A stretch of DNA of 64,000 nucleotides from JAOUJD01 sp963726405 (lineage in GTDB: Bacteria > Pseudomonadota > Gammaproteobacteria > Burkholderiales > Burkholderiaceae_F): assembly GCA_963726405.1 (NCBI GenBank), contig CAVSCF010000007.1, forward strand, positions 1 through 64,000, read 5' to 3'. A model generated the notes under the pieces. The model was not told the origin of the DNA, made no database searches, and saw only the letters and a program-made list of their open reading frames with translations. Shown one piece after another: positions 1 to 9,239 of the stretch; the first letter of the stretch is position 1; every line of letters starts with the position of its first letter. The translations under genes and the position numbers were made by a program.

Positions 1-243
1 GTGCTTGATTACTCTCGCTGGAATCGAAGGTTCTTCCGATGTTGCCATCGGACATTCCCTCTTTTTCCATTGCGTGAGCACTTTGAGTTTTGAGCATGCC
101 GTCGCGCGTCGTCGTGAGACTCAGCGTGCCGGTTGCGCCCTCATTAAGCGCCCACACTTATCGGCTGTTTCGTTTTTAAAGAGCGATGCTGACTCGTCCA
201 CAGGCACCGATATTGCGGTGCAACCGTTCGCAAGCAGCGAAGA
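1..243 (-). other. 16S rRNA operon leader (rRNA gene off the left edge)
   Basis: Read on the minus strand, this stretch looks like the transcribed leader of an rrn operon whose 16S gene lies beyond position 1. A boxA-like antitermination sequence, GCTCTTTAAAAA, sits at 184-173 (E. coli boxA is TGCTCTTTAACAA). It is followed by ACAGCCGATAAGTGTGGGCGC, a sequence I recall from betaproteobacterial rRNA leaders. A hairpin with arms CCGATG/CATCGG lies at 36-51. The start of mature 16S rRNA is not reached. No convincing protein gene overlaps it. Positions 281-542, upstream of the promoter, contain nothing I can identify. Confidence 0.65.
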
Positions 244-249
244 AGCGGA

Positions 250-278
250 ATTATGGGGCCCCGGAAAAGTACTGTCAA
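250..278 (-). promoter_or_regulatory. rRNA operon promoter
   Basis: On the minus strand a perfect -35 box TTGACA (278-273) is followed, after exactly 17 bases, by the -10 box CATAAT (255-250, one mismatch to TATAAT). Transcription would start near 243 and read the boxA-containing leader towards the left edge. This is one of the best sigma-70 matches in the window, as expected for a stable RNA operon. I saw no second tandem promoter. Confidence 0.7.
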
Positions 279-542
279 GTCAGCCCACCGGGGCGAAGCA
301 TGGAGCGTTCTCTCGATTTCTCTTGGACGCCTTACGCTTCAACAACTTGCAGGCTCCTCGCCCGCCTGCCGAGGCGCGGAGTTTCCACTCCACGCCCGCT
401 TCCCTTCCGAGCGATTCGACCTCGGTCTTGCGACGGACGTTCCCGGCCGAATCGATCTTTCTTCATACGGTCGTCCTGCGTGCAGAACTTCCGTCTGCGG
501 CGCGTTCAACAAGAAGAATTCACGCGGCGCAGAACACGAATT

Positions 543-1319
543 CTACTTGTGCTTGAAGCGCGGAGCCCGCTTCTCGACGAACGCGGCCATTCCCTCCTTC
601 TGGTCCTCAGTGGCGAACAGCGAGTGGAAGAGCCGGCGCTCGAAGAGCATTCCCTCCGACAGCGGCGCCTCGTACGCGCGGTTGACCGCCTCCTTCGCCA
701 TCATCACCGCGGGGAGTGAAAAACCGGCGATCGCGTTCGCGGTCGCAAGAGCCTCTTCGACCACCTTGTCGGCGGCCACCACGCGCGACACCAGTCCGGC
801 ACTCTCCGCCTCGCGCGCATCCATCATTCGCGCGCTCAGCACGAGGTCCATCGCCTTTGCCTTGCCCACCGCGCGCGGAAGGCGTTGCGTGCCACCCGCG
901 CCGGGGATGATGCCGAGCCTGATCTCGGGTTGACCGAAACGCGCGGTTTCCGCCGCGATCACGATGTCGCACATCATCACCAGTTCGCATCCGCCGCCCA
1001 GCGCGTATCCGCTCACGGCGGCGATGACCGGCTTGCGCACGCGCTTGATCGTTTCCCAGTTGCGGCTGATGTACTCGGCCTTGAAGACGTCCATGTACGT
1101 CCACGAGCTCATCGCGCCGATGTCGGCGCCGGCGGCGAATGCCTTCTCGCTGCCCGTCACGACCATGGCGCCGATCGCTTCGTCGCCGTCGAACGCGAGC
1201 AGCGCCTCGCCCAGCTCGTCCATGAGCTTGTCGTTCAGCGCATTCAGCGCCTTCGGCCGGTTCAGGGTGACCAGCCCGACGCGCCCGCGCGTCTCGACCA
1301 GGATGTTTTCGTAGCTCAT
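543..1319 (-). CDS. enoyl-CoA hydratase/isomerase family protein (crotonase)
   Basis: A 258-residue crotonase-fold protein, expected to hydrate trans-2-enoyl-CoA to 3-hydroxyacyl-CoA in fatty-acid or organic-acid beta-oxidation. The CoA-binding and oxyanion-hole stretch AAGADIGAM is near residues 62-70. The second oxyanion segment is GYALGGGCELVMMCD, and the two catalytic glutamates fall in GGCELV and in the QPEIRLGIIPGAGG segment. Length matches bacterial FadB1/PaaF/Crt-type enzymes. The ATG follows a strong GGGGAGG ribosome site. It lies 68 bp downstream of the GGDEF-EAL gene on the same strand. Substrate chain length cannot be told from sequence. Confidence 0.9.
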   Translation of the reverse strand: MSYENILVETRGRVGLVTLNRPKALNALNDKLMDELGEALLAFDGDEAIGAMVVTGSEKAFAAGADIGAMSSWTYMDVFKAEYISRNWETIKRVRKPVIAAVSGYALGGGCELVMMCDIVIAAETARFGQPEIRLGIIPGAGGTQRLPRAVGKAKAMDLVLSARMMDAREAESAGLVSRVVAADKVVEEALATANAIAGFSLPAVMMAKEAVNRAYEAPLSEGMLFERRLFHSLFATEDQKEGMAAFVEKRAPRFKHK

Positions 1320-1387
1320 TGCGCCTCCCCGCGTGGCTGCCTCGATGGTCCTCGATCTTAGCGAGGACGCAACCCGCGTGCCGCGGC

Positions 1388-4015
1388 TCAGGCCGTGCCG
1401 GAGCGTTCGAGATACTCGAGGATGTTGTCGGCGGTCAGCGACCGCGAATAGAAGAAGCCCTGCGCGAACTCGCAGCCGATCTCGCGCATGTACTGCACCT
1501 GCTCGAGCGACTCGACGCCTTCCGCGACGACCTTGAGCTTGAAGTGCTTCGCGACGGCGATCATGGCGTGCACGATGGCGCGGCTGTCGGCGTCGGCAGG
1601 AATCCCCTCGATGAACGACTGATCGATCTTCAGGGCCGTGATGGGCATCCGCTTGAGGTAGCCCATCATCGAGTAGCCGGTCCCGAAGTCGTCGAGCACC
1701 AGGCCCACGCCGAGCGCCGCAAGTTCGGCGAGCACGTCGTTGTTGATCTCGCTTTCCTTGACCAGCGTCCGCTCGGTGATCTCGAGCACGATCAGGTGGG
1801 GCTCCACATCGTGCTTTGCCAGCGCGGAGCGGACCAGCGTGGGCAGCACGGTGGAGCCCATCTCGCGTCCGGCCACGTTGACGGAAACCGGCACGTCGAA
1901 CTGCGGACGCGCGATCCTCCAGCGGGTGATCTGCGAACAGACCTCGTTGAGCACCCACCGGGTGATGCGTTCGGACAGGCCGCTGATCTCGGCAACGCCG
2001 ATGAAACGGTCCGGCGTCAGGATGCCGTGCACCGGGTGATCCCAGCGAATCAGCGCCTCGAGCCCGACCACGCGGCCGCTCGTCATCTCGATCTGCGGCT
2101 GGTACTCGCAGATGAACTGCGGGCAGTCGGCCTGGAGCGCCTTGACGAGTTCGATGCCGAGCTGAACCTCGCGCGCGGCACGCTCGTAGCGGATCGGGTT
2201 GAAGAAGCTGAACTGGTTTCGGCCGTCGCGCTTCGCCTGGTACATCGCCGCGTCGGCGTTCTTGAGCAGCGTGCTCATGTCCCGTCCGTGCTCGGGGAAG
2301 AGCGAGACTCCGATGGACGCCGAGACCTGCGTGTCGATGTGCGGCACGAGGTCCGTTCGATGCAGCGCCTGCGCTACGCGGGCCGCGAGTAGCGCGACCT
2401 CCTGTCGATGCACGAACTCGCTGAGGAGGACCACGAACTCGTCGCCGCCCAGGCGCGCCACGACGCCGCCGGTGCCCACCGTCTGGCGAAGCACCTCGGC
2501 GGCCGCCTTGATCAACGCGTCGCCGACCAGGTGGCCGAGCGTGTCGTTGACGTCCTTGAAGCGATCCAGGTCGATCAGCATGACCGCCATGCGCCGCTTG
2601 CGGTTCGCGGCCGTCATGATCATGTCCCGCATGGTCTCGCGCAGGAGGTTGCGGTTCGGCAGCCCGGTCAGCGGGTCGTACCACGCAAGATGCTCGATGC
2701 GCGTCTCCGCCTCCTGGCGCTGGGCCGCCTCGAGGGCGAGCGCGAGCATCAGCGCGGTCGTGTTGGCGAAGCCGACGTCGTCCTCTTCCCAATAGCGCGT
2801 GTCCCGGTGGCGCAGGCAGAGGACACCGACGACATCGCCCTCCACAAGCACGGGCACATCGAGCAGCGAACGAACGTGGGACCACTCGGGGTCGCCCGCG
2901 AACATGGTGGTGAGACGCGAGGTCCGCGTGTCGGTGACGATCACCGGCTGCCGGCTGTTCAGCGGGCCGAAGTACGCCGGGAACCGCGAAGAATGGAACT
3001 CGCGCCCGACCCAGTCGCGCATGAAGCGGTCGCTCTGGCGGTCGAACAGCGACTCGCACCGCATGACATCCGGATCGTGGGTCAGGCGCCAGAAACTGGC
3101 GGAACTGACGTCGAGCACCTCGGCGACCGTGCGCAGGATGGTTGACAGCGACTGCGTGAAGTCCGCCTTCGGCTGGATGGCGAGTTCGAGCAGTCGCTCC
3201 CGGAAGCGGAGCCGGCGTGCCTGCGCCCGCTCGGCCGGCCCGAGGTCACGCGCCGTGACAACGAGACCCCGTACGCTGAGGTCGTCGAGCCGGTTCGCCA
3301 GGACGCACGAGATGCTGCGGCCATTGCCGTTCAGCGCGGCGCGTGTGCGCAGGTGCAACTGCGTCGGTTGGCGATCACCGGCTGGTTCCCGCAGGAGGCG
3401 GTCGACGGCACGGCGAAACTCGATGCGCGACGGCTGGTCGAGAATGAACTCGAAGGGCGAGCCCATCACATCCTTTTCCTGCTCGCCGGTGATGGACTCG
3501 AGTGCCGCGCTCGCGTAGACCACCCGGCGGTCGGCGTTCAGGACAACGGTCAGCTCGGTCTGGTGCTCGGCGAGCGCCCGCGTCCTTGCCTCGTTTGCCC
3601 GCGCCCCACGGGCCGCGGCCCGCGCCTGGTGCGTTTCGGTGATCACGATGGTGGCGAACTCGTCCTGCTCGAAGCGAAACAGGCGCATCGAGATCAGGGC
3701 GACGAGGCGACGCCCGCTGCGCAGCGGCAGCTTCGCCTCGACGCGCGCCCCGTCGCCGCTCGCGGCACGCAGCCACAAGCGCGTCCATCGGCGGGCGAAG
3801 GCGGTGTGTGTGGAATAGGCAAGCAGTTCGGCGAGACTGCGCCCGATCGGCGGCTCGCCAGGCGCAAGGGCGGCGGCCTCGTGGTTCAGCGCAAGGATCT
3901 GCCCGCTCGCATTGACGCAGAGAATCGGAACCGCGACATGTTCGAATGCCGCCTGCCGCAACGACCGCTCGACGGCCGCCTGACGCAGAGGGATGACTGT
4001 GGATCCCAATCGCAC
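1388..4015 (-). CDS. PAS-PAS-GAF-GGDEF-EAL cyclic-di-GMP signalling protein
   Basis: An 875-residue putative bifunctional diguanylate cyclase/phosphodiesterase with no clear membrane segment, so probably cytoplasmic. Approximate order: PAS (15-125), PAS (145-260), GAF (270-435), GGDEF (445-605), EAL (630-870). The cyclase motif GGDEF is intact at 523-527. No RxxD inhibitory site precedes it, so product feedback at that site is not expected. The EAL half keeps E653, N713, E745, D775/D776 (DDFGTG), K796, E832 and Q852, so phosphodiesterase activity is plausible. The start is GTG. The signals sensed by the PAS and GAF domains are unknown. The crotonase gene follows on the same strand. Confidence 0.88.
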   Translation of the reverse strand: MRLGSTVIPLRQAAVERSLRQAAFEHVAVPILCVNASGQILALNHEAAALAPGEPPIGRSLAELLAYSTHTAFARRWTRLWLRAASGDGARVEAKLPLRSGRRLVALISMRLFRFEQDEFATIVITETHQARAAARGARANEARTRALAEHQTELTVVLNADRRVVYASAALESITGEQEKDVMGSPFEFILDQPSRIEFRRAVDRLLREPAGDRQPTQLHLRTRAALNGNGRSISCVLANRLDDLSVRGLVVTARDLGPAERAQARRLRFRERLLELAIQPKADFTQSLSTILRTVAEVLDVSSASFWRLTHDPDVMRCESLFDRQSDRFMRDWVGREFHSSRFPAYFGPLNSRQPVIVTDTRTSRLTTMFAGDPEWSHVRSLLDVPVLVEGDVVGVLCLRHRDTRYWEEDDVGFANTTALMLALALEAAQRQEAETRIEHLAWYDPLTGLPNRNLLRETMRDMIMTAANRKRRMAVMLIDLDRFKDVNDTLGHLVGDALIKAAAEVLRQTVGTGGVVARLGGDEFVVLLSEFVHRQEVALLAARVAQALHRTDLVPHIDTQVSASIGVSLFPEHGRDMSTLLKNADAAMYQAKRDGRNQFSFFNPIRYERAAREVQLGIELVKALQADCPQFICEYQPQIEMTSGRVVGLEALIRWDHPVHGILTPDRFIGVAEISGLSERITRWVLNEVCSQITRWRIARPQFDVPVSVNVAGREMGSTVLPTLVRSALAKHDVEPHLIVLEITERTLVKESEINNDVLAELAALGVGLVLDDFGTGYSMMGYLKRMPITALKIDQSFIEGIPADADSRAIVHAMIAVAKHFKLKVVAEGVESLEQVQYMREIGCEFAQGFFYSRSLTADNILEYLERSGTA

Positions 4016-4127
4016 CTCAGAGATGGGGGCCGTTCACTGTTCGCCGCGGCCCGATGTGCGATGGGCATTCTGCCACGCCACCGGCTGTGAAGCACCGTCG
4101 CCGGGAAAACTTCCTCGGCAGCACGAC

Positions 4128-5531
4128 TCAGGCCACGACGCCCGATACCCGCGCCGCGGAGCCCAGCAGGTCGGCGACCCGATCCGCCGTGGCGTGGCCG
4201 GCTTTCACGCAGTCGCCGATCGACACACCGCCACGGTAGTTGGCGCAGAAGTACAACCCGGGCATCGCGCGCTCGGCCTCTTCGACCTTCGCAATGCGCT
4301 TGAGGTGCCCCATCGTGTACTGGGGAATGGCCTGGGCCCAGCGCGTGACCTCGCTCCAGATCGGCTCTGCGCCCGCGCCGACCAGTCGTGCCAGTTCGCC
4401 TTGGACCGCACTCCTCACTTCGGCATCGCCCGCCCTCGCGAGTTCCGGGTTGCGACGGCCGCCGACGAAGGTCGTCAGCACCGCGACCTCGGACGGCGCG
4501 CGGTTCTCGAACATCGTGCTCGAAAACAGCGTGCCCAGCACCGCGGGCCGCTCCTTGGCGGGCGCAAGGAACCCGAACCCGTCGAGCGGGTGCAGGATCT
4601 CGCGCCGGCGATAGGCACTGGCGACGACGGTCACCGGCGGATACGGAATGTCTTTCAGCGCCGCCGCCGCCGGCGGCGCCAGGTCCCGGACAATCTCCGA
4701 GGCTGCATAGGCGGGAGTTGCGATCACGACGGCGCGCGCGACCCGTTCGAACGCCATTCCGTAGCGTTCTCCGATCACCACGAACGAGCCATCCGGGCGT
4801 CGGTCCACGCGCCGAACGTCCACATCACAGTCGACATTGCCGATCGCCCGCGCGAGCGCGTCGGTCAGCGTCTGCATGCCTTCGCGGAACGAAAAGCTGG
4901 ACGCGGCGTTCTTCGACTTGTCGGCATTCTTCCGGCGTTCCCGGGCACCCATGATCGCGCCCTTGATCAGTCCGCCATACCGCTGTTCGAGCGCATGCAG
5001 GCGCGGGAAGGCCGCCGGCACCGACAACGTCTCGGGGTCGCCCGCATAGATTCCCGCGACAAAAGGCTCGATCGCGTAATCGAGGAACTCCTGGCCGAGT
5101 CGCCGCCTGACGAATTGCGCGATCGACTCCTCGGCATCCGGAGCCGATTTTCCGATGAAAGGCTCCGCGAACAATCGAACCTTGGCTCCGAACGAAAAGA
5201 GCGGGGTGCGCAGGAAGGCGCCGGGCGACATCGGCAGCGCGACCAGTTGCCCGCCGCGAACCACATACCGTTTGGAGGACGCCTTGCTGCCATCGACGCG
5301 TTCGGCGGCGATGCCGAGATCGGCCAGCATCGCGTTGATCAGGGGCGTCGTGTCGAGCCCGCTGTTGGGACCGCGCTCGAACAGCGCACTGCCGCGCCGT
5401 TCGGACCCGATGACACCGCCCGGCCTCGATCGCGCCTCGAACACCGCGACGGCAAGCCCGGCCCGCTTCGCGCGATACGCGGTCACCAGGCCGGACAGGC
5501 CGGCGCCGATGACCAGGACATCTATACCCAT
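4128..5531 (-). CDS. hemG: oxygen-dependent protoporphyrinogen oxidase
   Basis: A 467-residue FAD enzyme of the HemY/PPOX type that oxidises protoporphyrinogen IX to protoporphyrin IX, the penultimate step of haem synthesis. The N-terminus carries the dinucleotide-binding motif VIGAGLSG and then FEARSRPGG, the usual flavin amine-oxidase pattern. The C-terminus ends with the FAD-contacting segment GLYFCANYRGGVSIGDCVKAG. I start at the ATG directly before the FAD motif; an in-frame start 13 codons upstream would only add an unlikely extension. The symbol is used inconsistently: this is the type called hemY in Bacillus, not the flavodoxin-like HemG of E. coli. It is divergent from acuI. Confidence 0.85.
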   Translation of the reverse strand: MGIDVLVIGAGLSGLVTAYRAKRAGLAVAVFEARSRPGGVIGSERRGSALFERGPNSGLDTTPLINAMLADLGIAAERVDGSKASSKRYVVRGGQLVALPMSPGAFLRTPLFSFGAKVRLFAEPFIGKSAPDAEESIAQFVRRRLGQEFLDYAIEPFVAGIYAGDPETLSVPAAFPRLHALEQRYGGLIKGAIMGARERRKNADKSKNAASSFSFREGMQTLTDALARAIGNVDCDVDVRRVDRRPDGSFVVIGERYGMAFERVARAVVIATPAYAASEIVRDLAPPAAAALKDIPYPPVTVVASAYRRREILHPLDGFGFLAPAKERPAVLGTLFSSTMFENRAPSEVAVLTTFVGGRRNPELARAGDAEVRSAVQGELARLVGAGAEPIWSEVTRWAQAIPQYTMGHLKRIAKVEEAERAMPGLYFCANYRGGVSIGDCVKAGHATADRVADLLGSAARVSGVVA

Positions 5532-5757
5532 TGCGTTGCTCCAGACAACCGACGAGCCGAAGGATTGCATCCGGCGGCTCTGCGGACTTGTGCGTACTCA
5601 AACCCGGACTCGGCAGCCGTGGTTCGACCCGACGGCGGTTGCGCCGGGACAAAAGCCCGCGGACGAGCGGAAGGTTAAACGGACGCCATGGCCGGGCCAT
5701 GCAACGGCGGCCGCGCGGGAGTATCGTCGCTCTCCCCCGCGTTCACCCGCATTCGCC

Positions 5758-6747
5758 ATGTTCAACGCCATCTATCTCAGCAAGGACACCGAGCAGTTCC
5801 GCGCGGAGCTTCGCGGACTCGACGACGCGGCGCTGGAGGCCAACACGCCGGGCGCCGACGTCACCGTCGACATCGATTATTCGACGATCAACTACAAGGA
5901 CGGCCTCGCACTGACCAACAAGTCGCCCGTGGTGCGCAAGTGGCCGATGGTGCCGGGCATCGACTGCGCCGGAACGGTCGTCGCCACGGCATCACCCGCG
6001 TGGTCCGCCGGCGACAGAGTCGTTCTGAACGGCTGGGGTGTCGGCGAGACGGCGTGGGGCGGACTCGCGCAGCGCGGCCGCTTCCGCGGCGAGTGGCTGG
6101 TGCGGGTCCCGGCGCCGCTGTCCACGCGCGACACGATGGCGATCGGCACGGCGGGATACACGGCGATGCTCGCCTGCATGGCGATCCGGGACGCCGGCGT
6201 CAACGAGGGCGACGTTCTCGTGACCGGTGCGAGCGGTGGCGTGGGCTCCTTCGCGGTGGCCATCCTCGCTCGACGCGGCTACCGCGTCTTCGCCAGCACC
6301 GGCAAGCTCGACGAAACGGCTTACCTCAAGCAACTCGGAGCGTCCGAGATCCTCGACCGCGCAGAGCTGTCGACCGCCGGCAAGCCCTTGCAGAAGGAGC
6401 GGTGGGCCGCGGTTGTCGACTCCGTCGGCAGCCACACGCTGGCGAACGCCTGCGCCCAGACGCGATACGGCGGGGCCGTGGCGGCCTGTGGCCTGGCTCA
6501 GGGCATGGACCTGCCGTTGACGGTGGCGCCCTTCATCCTGCGCGGAGTCCGGCTGCTTGGCATCGACTCCGTGATGTGCCCGGTGCCTCGCAGGACCGCA
6601 GCTTGGCAGCACCTCGCCGAAGAGATCGACCGCGCGCGGCTCGACGCCATCACTCACGAGATTCCACTGGGCGCGGCGATCGACGCAGGCCGCCAGATCC
6701 TCACTGGGAGCGTACGCGGCCGGCTCGTCGTCGACGTGAACCGCTGA
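5758..6747 (+). CDS. acuI: YhdH/AcuI-family NADPH-dependent acrylyl-CoA reductase
   Basis: A 329-residue medium-chain dehydrogenase/reductase of the quinone-oxidoreductase group, matching the YhdH/AcuI subfamily in length (about 325) and motifs. Visible marks are INYKDGLAL near the N-terminus, PGIDCAGTV, and the NADPH-binding TGASGGVGSFAVAIL in the central Rossmann fold. No zinc-ligand cysteine cluster is seen, as expected for the zinc-free branch. AcuI reduces acrylyl-CoA to propionyl-CoA, detoxifying acrylate. The start ATG has no clear ribosome site, but the family N-terminus (MFNAI) begins here. It is divergent from hemG across about 226 bp in which I could not fix a promoter. Confidence 0.8.
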   Translation: MFNAIYLSKDTEQFRAELRGLDDAALEANTPGADVTVDIDYSTINYKDGLALTNKSPVVRKWPMVPGIDCAGTVVATASPAWSAGDRVVLNGWGVGETAWGGLAQRGRFRGEWLVRVPAPLSTRDTMAIGTAGYTAMLACMAIRDAGVNEGDVLVTGASGGVGSFAVAILARRGYRVFASTGKLDETAYLKQLGASEILDRAELSTAGKPLQKERWAAVVDSVGSHTLANACAQTRYGGAVAACGLAQGMDLPLTVAPFILRGVRLLGIDSVMCPVPRRTAAWQHLAEEIDRARLDAITHEIPLGAAIDAGRQILTGSVRGRLVVDVNR

Positions 6748-6896
6748 AGCGCGCCAGGCGATTGCTGCGGGGCCCCGGTCAGGCGTGCAATACGGTCCGG
6801 GCCACGGCCGTCCGGCTGACGGCATCGTCGCGTTTCGGCAGAATCGGCAGTACACGGCAGTACACAATGGAGCGCTGTCCAAAGGAGAACCGAAGC

Positions 6897-7751
6897 ATGA
6901 ACTTCCGCTTGATTCGCAGCACCGCCGTCGTCGCCATTGCCGGGCTCCTCGCCTCCAGCGCGTTGCATGCGCAGGACCGCCAGAGCTGCGAACGCGACTA
7001 CAAGCCGCAAGTCGGACAGTCGGGCAAGGACGTGGTCTGGGTGCCGACGCCCGATGAACTGGTGCAGCGCATGCTGCGCATGGCGAAGGTCACGCCGCAG
7101 GACATCGTCTATGACCTCGGCGCGGGCGACGGCAAGATCGCGATCGCGGCCGGGAAGGCCGGCGCCACCGCGTTCGGCATCGAATACAACCCGGACATGG
7201 CCAAGCTTGCCCAGTGCTACGTGAAGGCCGATGGGGTGGGCAACAAGGTCAAGATCATCCAGGGCGACATCTTCAAGGAAGATTTCAGCAAGGCCACCGT
7301 CATCACGATGTACCTGCTGCCCGAACTGAATCTTCGCCTGCGGCCGACGATCCTGAACATGAAACCGGGCACGCGCGTGACGTCGCATCAGTTCACCATG
7401 GGAGACTGGGACGCCGACGAGACCGCCGAGATCGAGTACCGCACGGCCTATCTGTGGATCGTGCCGGCCAAGGTCGAAGGTACCTGGAGCTTGAAGGAGC
7501 AGGGAGGCGCCGGCCAGTACGCCGTGAACCTGAATCAGAAGTTCCAGAAGATCAGCGGCGAGGTCGTGACCGGCGGCACCAAGCAACCCCTGGTCGGCGC
7601 CACGTTGCGCGGTGACGAAATCAAGTTCGCGTTCAACGACGACAAGGGCGTCACCCGAACCTTTACCGGCACGGTGCGCGGCAACGAACTCACCGGCGTG
7701 CTCAAGGGCGCGGGCGGTGGCGAAACGAAGGTCAGCGGCAGCCGCAAGTAA
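6897..7751 (+). CDS. exported class I SAM-dependent methyltransferase-like protein
   Basis: A 284-residue protein with a classical signal peptide (hydrophobic core about 8-22, cleavage after ALHA) followed by a methyltransferase fold. Motif I is YDLGAGDGKIAIAAG, the acidic residue after strand 2 is in GIEYNPDMA, and QGDIF follows. The segment TMYLLPELNLRLRP resembles Dot1-like methyltransferases. The last roughly 100 residues form a separate beta-rich region. A strong AAAGGAGAA ribosome site precedes the ATG, and a good terminator follows 18 bp after the stop. The oddity is export: S-adenosylmethionine is not known to be available in the periplasm, so the activity is uncertain. A tandem 10-bp repeat CGGCAGTACA lies at 6845-6864 upstream. 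Confidence 0.75.
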   Translation: MNFRLIRSTAVVAIAGLLASSALHAQDRQSCERDYKPQVGQSGKDVVWVPTPDELVQRMLRMAKVTPQDIVYDLGAGDGKIAIAAGKAGATAFGIEYNPDMAKLAQCYVKADGVGNKVKIIQGDIFKEDFSKATVITMYLLPELNLRLRPTILNMKPGTRVTSHQFTMGDWDADETAEIEYRTAYLWIVPAKVEGTWSLKEQGGAGQYAVNLNQKFQKISGEVVTGGTKQPLVGATLRGDEIKFAFNDDKGVTRTFTGTVRGNELTGVLKGAGGGETKVSGSRK

Positions 7752-7769
7752 GCCCGTTCAATGCAGTCC

Positions 7770-7793
7770 AGCCCCGCCTGTGCGGGGCTTTTT
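7770..7793 (+). terminator. rho-independent terminator
   Basis: A perfect 8-bp stem AGCCCCGC/GCGGGGCT with loop CTGT is followed by a T run. It lies 18 bp after the methyltransferase-like gene and just before the permease ribosome site, so the permease probably has its own promoter or depends on readthrough. Confidence 0.85.
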
Positions 7794-7811
7794 GTTGTTC
7801 AGGAGCCCGCG

Positions 7812-9176
7812 ATGACCTTTCCCGATTCCAAGGACGCGCTGGAGCCCGCACCTGCCGCGCCGCGGCCCGTGCTCTCGGTGTTCGATGCGGTGATGATCAC
7901 GGTCGGCATCGTCATCGGGGCAGGCATCTTCAAGACGCCTTCGATGGTTGCGGGCGTGACCGGCTCGGTCGACTGGATGCTGATCGCCTGGGTGCTCGGC
8001 GGCGCGCTGTCGCTTGTCGGGGCGCTGTGCTATGCCGAACTCGCGAGCACCTTCCCGAGCGCGGGCGGCGACTATCACTTCCTGTCACGCGCGTACGGCA
8101 AGGACCTGAGCTTCCTATTCGCCTGGGCGCGCGTCGCCGTCATCACCACCGGGTCCATCGCGCTGCTGGCGTTCGTGTTCGGGGATTACATGAGCCGGGT
8201 GCTGTCGCTCGGCCCGCACTCGTCCGCGATCTATGCGACGTTCACGGTCGTCGCGCTTACCGCGATCAACCTGGCGGGCCTGCGCGAGTCCGCCCGCACG
8301 CAGAACATCCTGACGGTGCTCGAGGTGTCCGGGTTGCTGCTCGTGGCCCTGGCCGGGTTCATGGTGACCTCGCCCGCTTCGCCTGCGGCGCCGGCCGCCG
8401 CCTCCTCGAATGCGATCCCGCCGATGTTCGGGCTGGCGATGGTGTTCGTTCTGCTCACGTATGGCGGCTGGAACGAGGCCGCGTATATCTCGGCCGAGGT
8501 CAAGGGCGGAGCACGCGGCATCGTGCGGGCGCTGGTGCTGTCGATCCTGGCGATCACCGCCGCCTACGTCGCCTTCGTGCTGGCCGTGCTGAACGGACTG
8601 GGCCTGGAAGGACTGAAAGCCAGCAAGGCGGTGGGCGCCGACGTGATGCAGGCGGCGTTCGGCCCCTTTGGGGCGCAACTGATCGGCATCATCGTCGGCA
8701 TCGCCACGCTGACGTCGATCAACGCGACGATGATCGTCGGCGCCCGCACGAACTACGCGCTGGGCCGCGACTGGCCGGTCCTCGCGTTCCTCGGGCAATG
8801 GCATGGGACGCGCCACGTTCCGGTCGTGGCCTTCCTCGTGCAGGCCGTGATCGCGCTCGCGCTGATCGTGTTCGGCGCCTTCCAGAAGGACGGCTTCTCG
8901 GCCATGGTCGAGTTCACGGCACCGGTGTTCTGGTTCTTCTTCCTGCTGACCGGCGTGGGCCTCTTCGTCCTGCGCTTCCGCGAACCCCACGTGGCGCGCC
9001 CATTCAAGGTGCCCCTCTACCCGATCCTGCCGATCGTGTTCGTCGTCACCTGCGGATACCTGTTCTATTCCAGCGTGATGTACGCGCAGTCGCAGAAGGC
9101 GGTGCACATCACGTTCTGGGTGATGGGCGCCGGAGTCGTCGCCTGGGCGCTGATGCGCCTCCTCAAAAGACGGTAG
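7812..9176 (+). CDS. APC-superfamily amino acid permease
   Basis: A 454-residue inner-membrane transporter with about 12 hydrophobic helices. The first helix carries the signature GIVIGAGIFKTP, the unwound substrate-binding motif of amino acid-polyamine-organocation transporters. The residues GGWNEAAYISAEVKG in the centre are also typical. It should import an amino acid by proton symport or antiport; substrate specificity cannot be assigned. The chosen ATG follows AGGAG; an earlier in-frame ATG lies inside the upstream terminator and is not credible. A small phasin-like gene follows on the same strand. Confidence 0.85.
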   Translation: MTFPDSKDALEPAPAAPRPVLSVFDAVMITVGIVIGAGIFKTPSMVAGVTGSVDWMLIAWVLGGALSLVGALCYAELASTFPSAGGDYHFLSRAYGKDLSFLFAWARVAVITTGSIALLAFVFGDYMSRVLSLGPHSSAIYATFTVVALTAINLAGLRESARTQNILTVLEVSGLLLVALAGFMVTSPASPAAPAAASSNAIPPMFGLAMVFVLLTYGGWNEAAYISAEVKGGARGIVRALVLSILAITAAYVAFVLAVLNGLGLEGLKASKAVGADVMQAAFGPFGAQLIGIIVGIATLTSINATMIVGARTNYALGRDWPVLAFLGQWHGTRHVPVVAFLVQAVIALALIVFGAFQKDGFSAMVEFTAPVFWFFFLLTGVGLFVLRFREPHVARPFKVPLYPILPIVFVVTCGYLFYSSVMYAQSQKAVHITFWVMGAGVVAWALMRLLKRR

Positions 9177-9239
9177 TCGCCAGAATCGTCCCGGGCCGGT
9201 CGTTTGCTCGCCTTGCTCGCTTGACCAAAGGGGGTGGGA

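Noticed and set aside
281..542. Protein-coding gene upstream of the rRNA promoter on the plus strand
   Set aside because: Three overlapping plus-strand frames run through this region, but none has a ribosome site, a recognised motif or plausible composition, and they run into the antisense of the crotonase gene.
543..3059. An 838-codon open frame spanning the crotonase and most of the GGDEF-EAL gene on the minus strand
   Set aside because: Only its last 258 codons are crotonase. The rest is the wrong frame of the c-di-GMP gene, with Arg/His/Pro-rich composition and no domain, while the correct frame carries intact PAS, GAF, GGDEF and EAL motifs.
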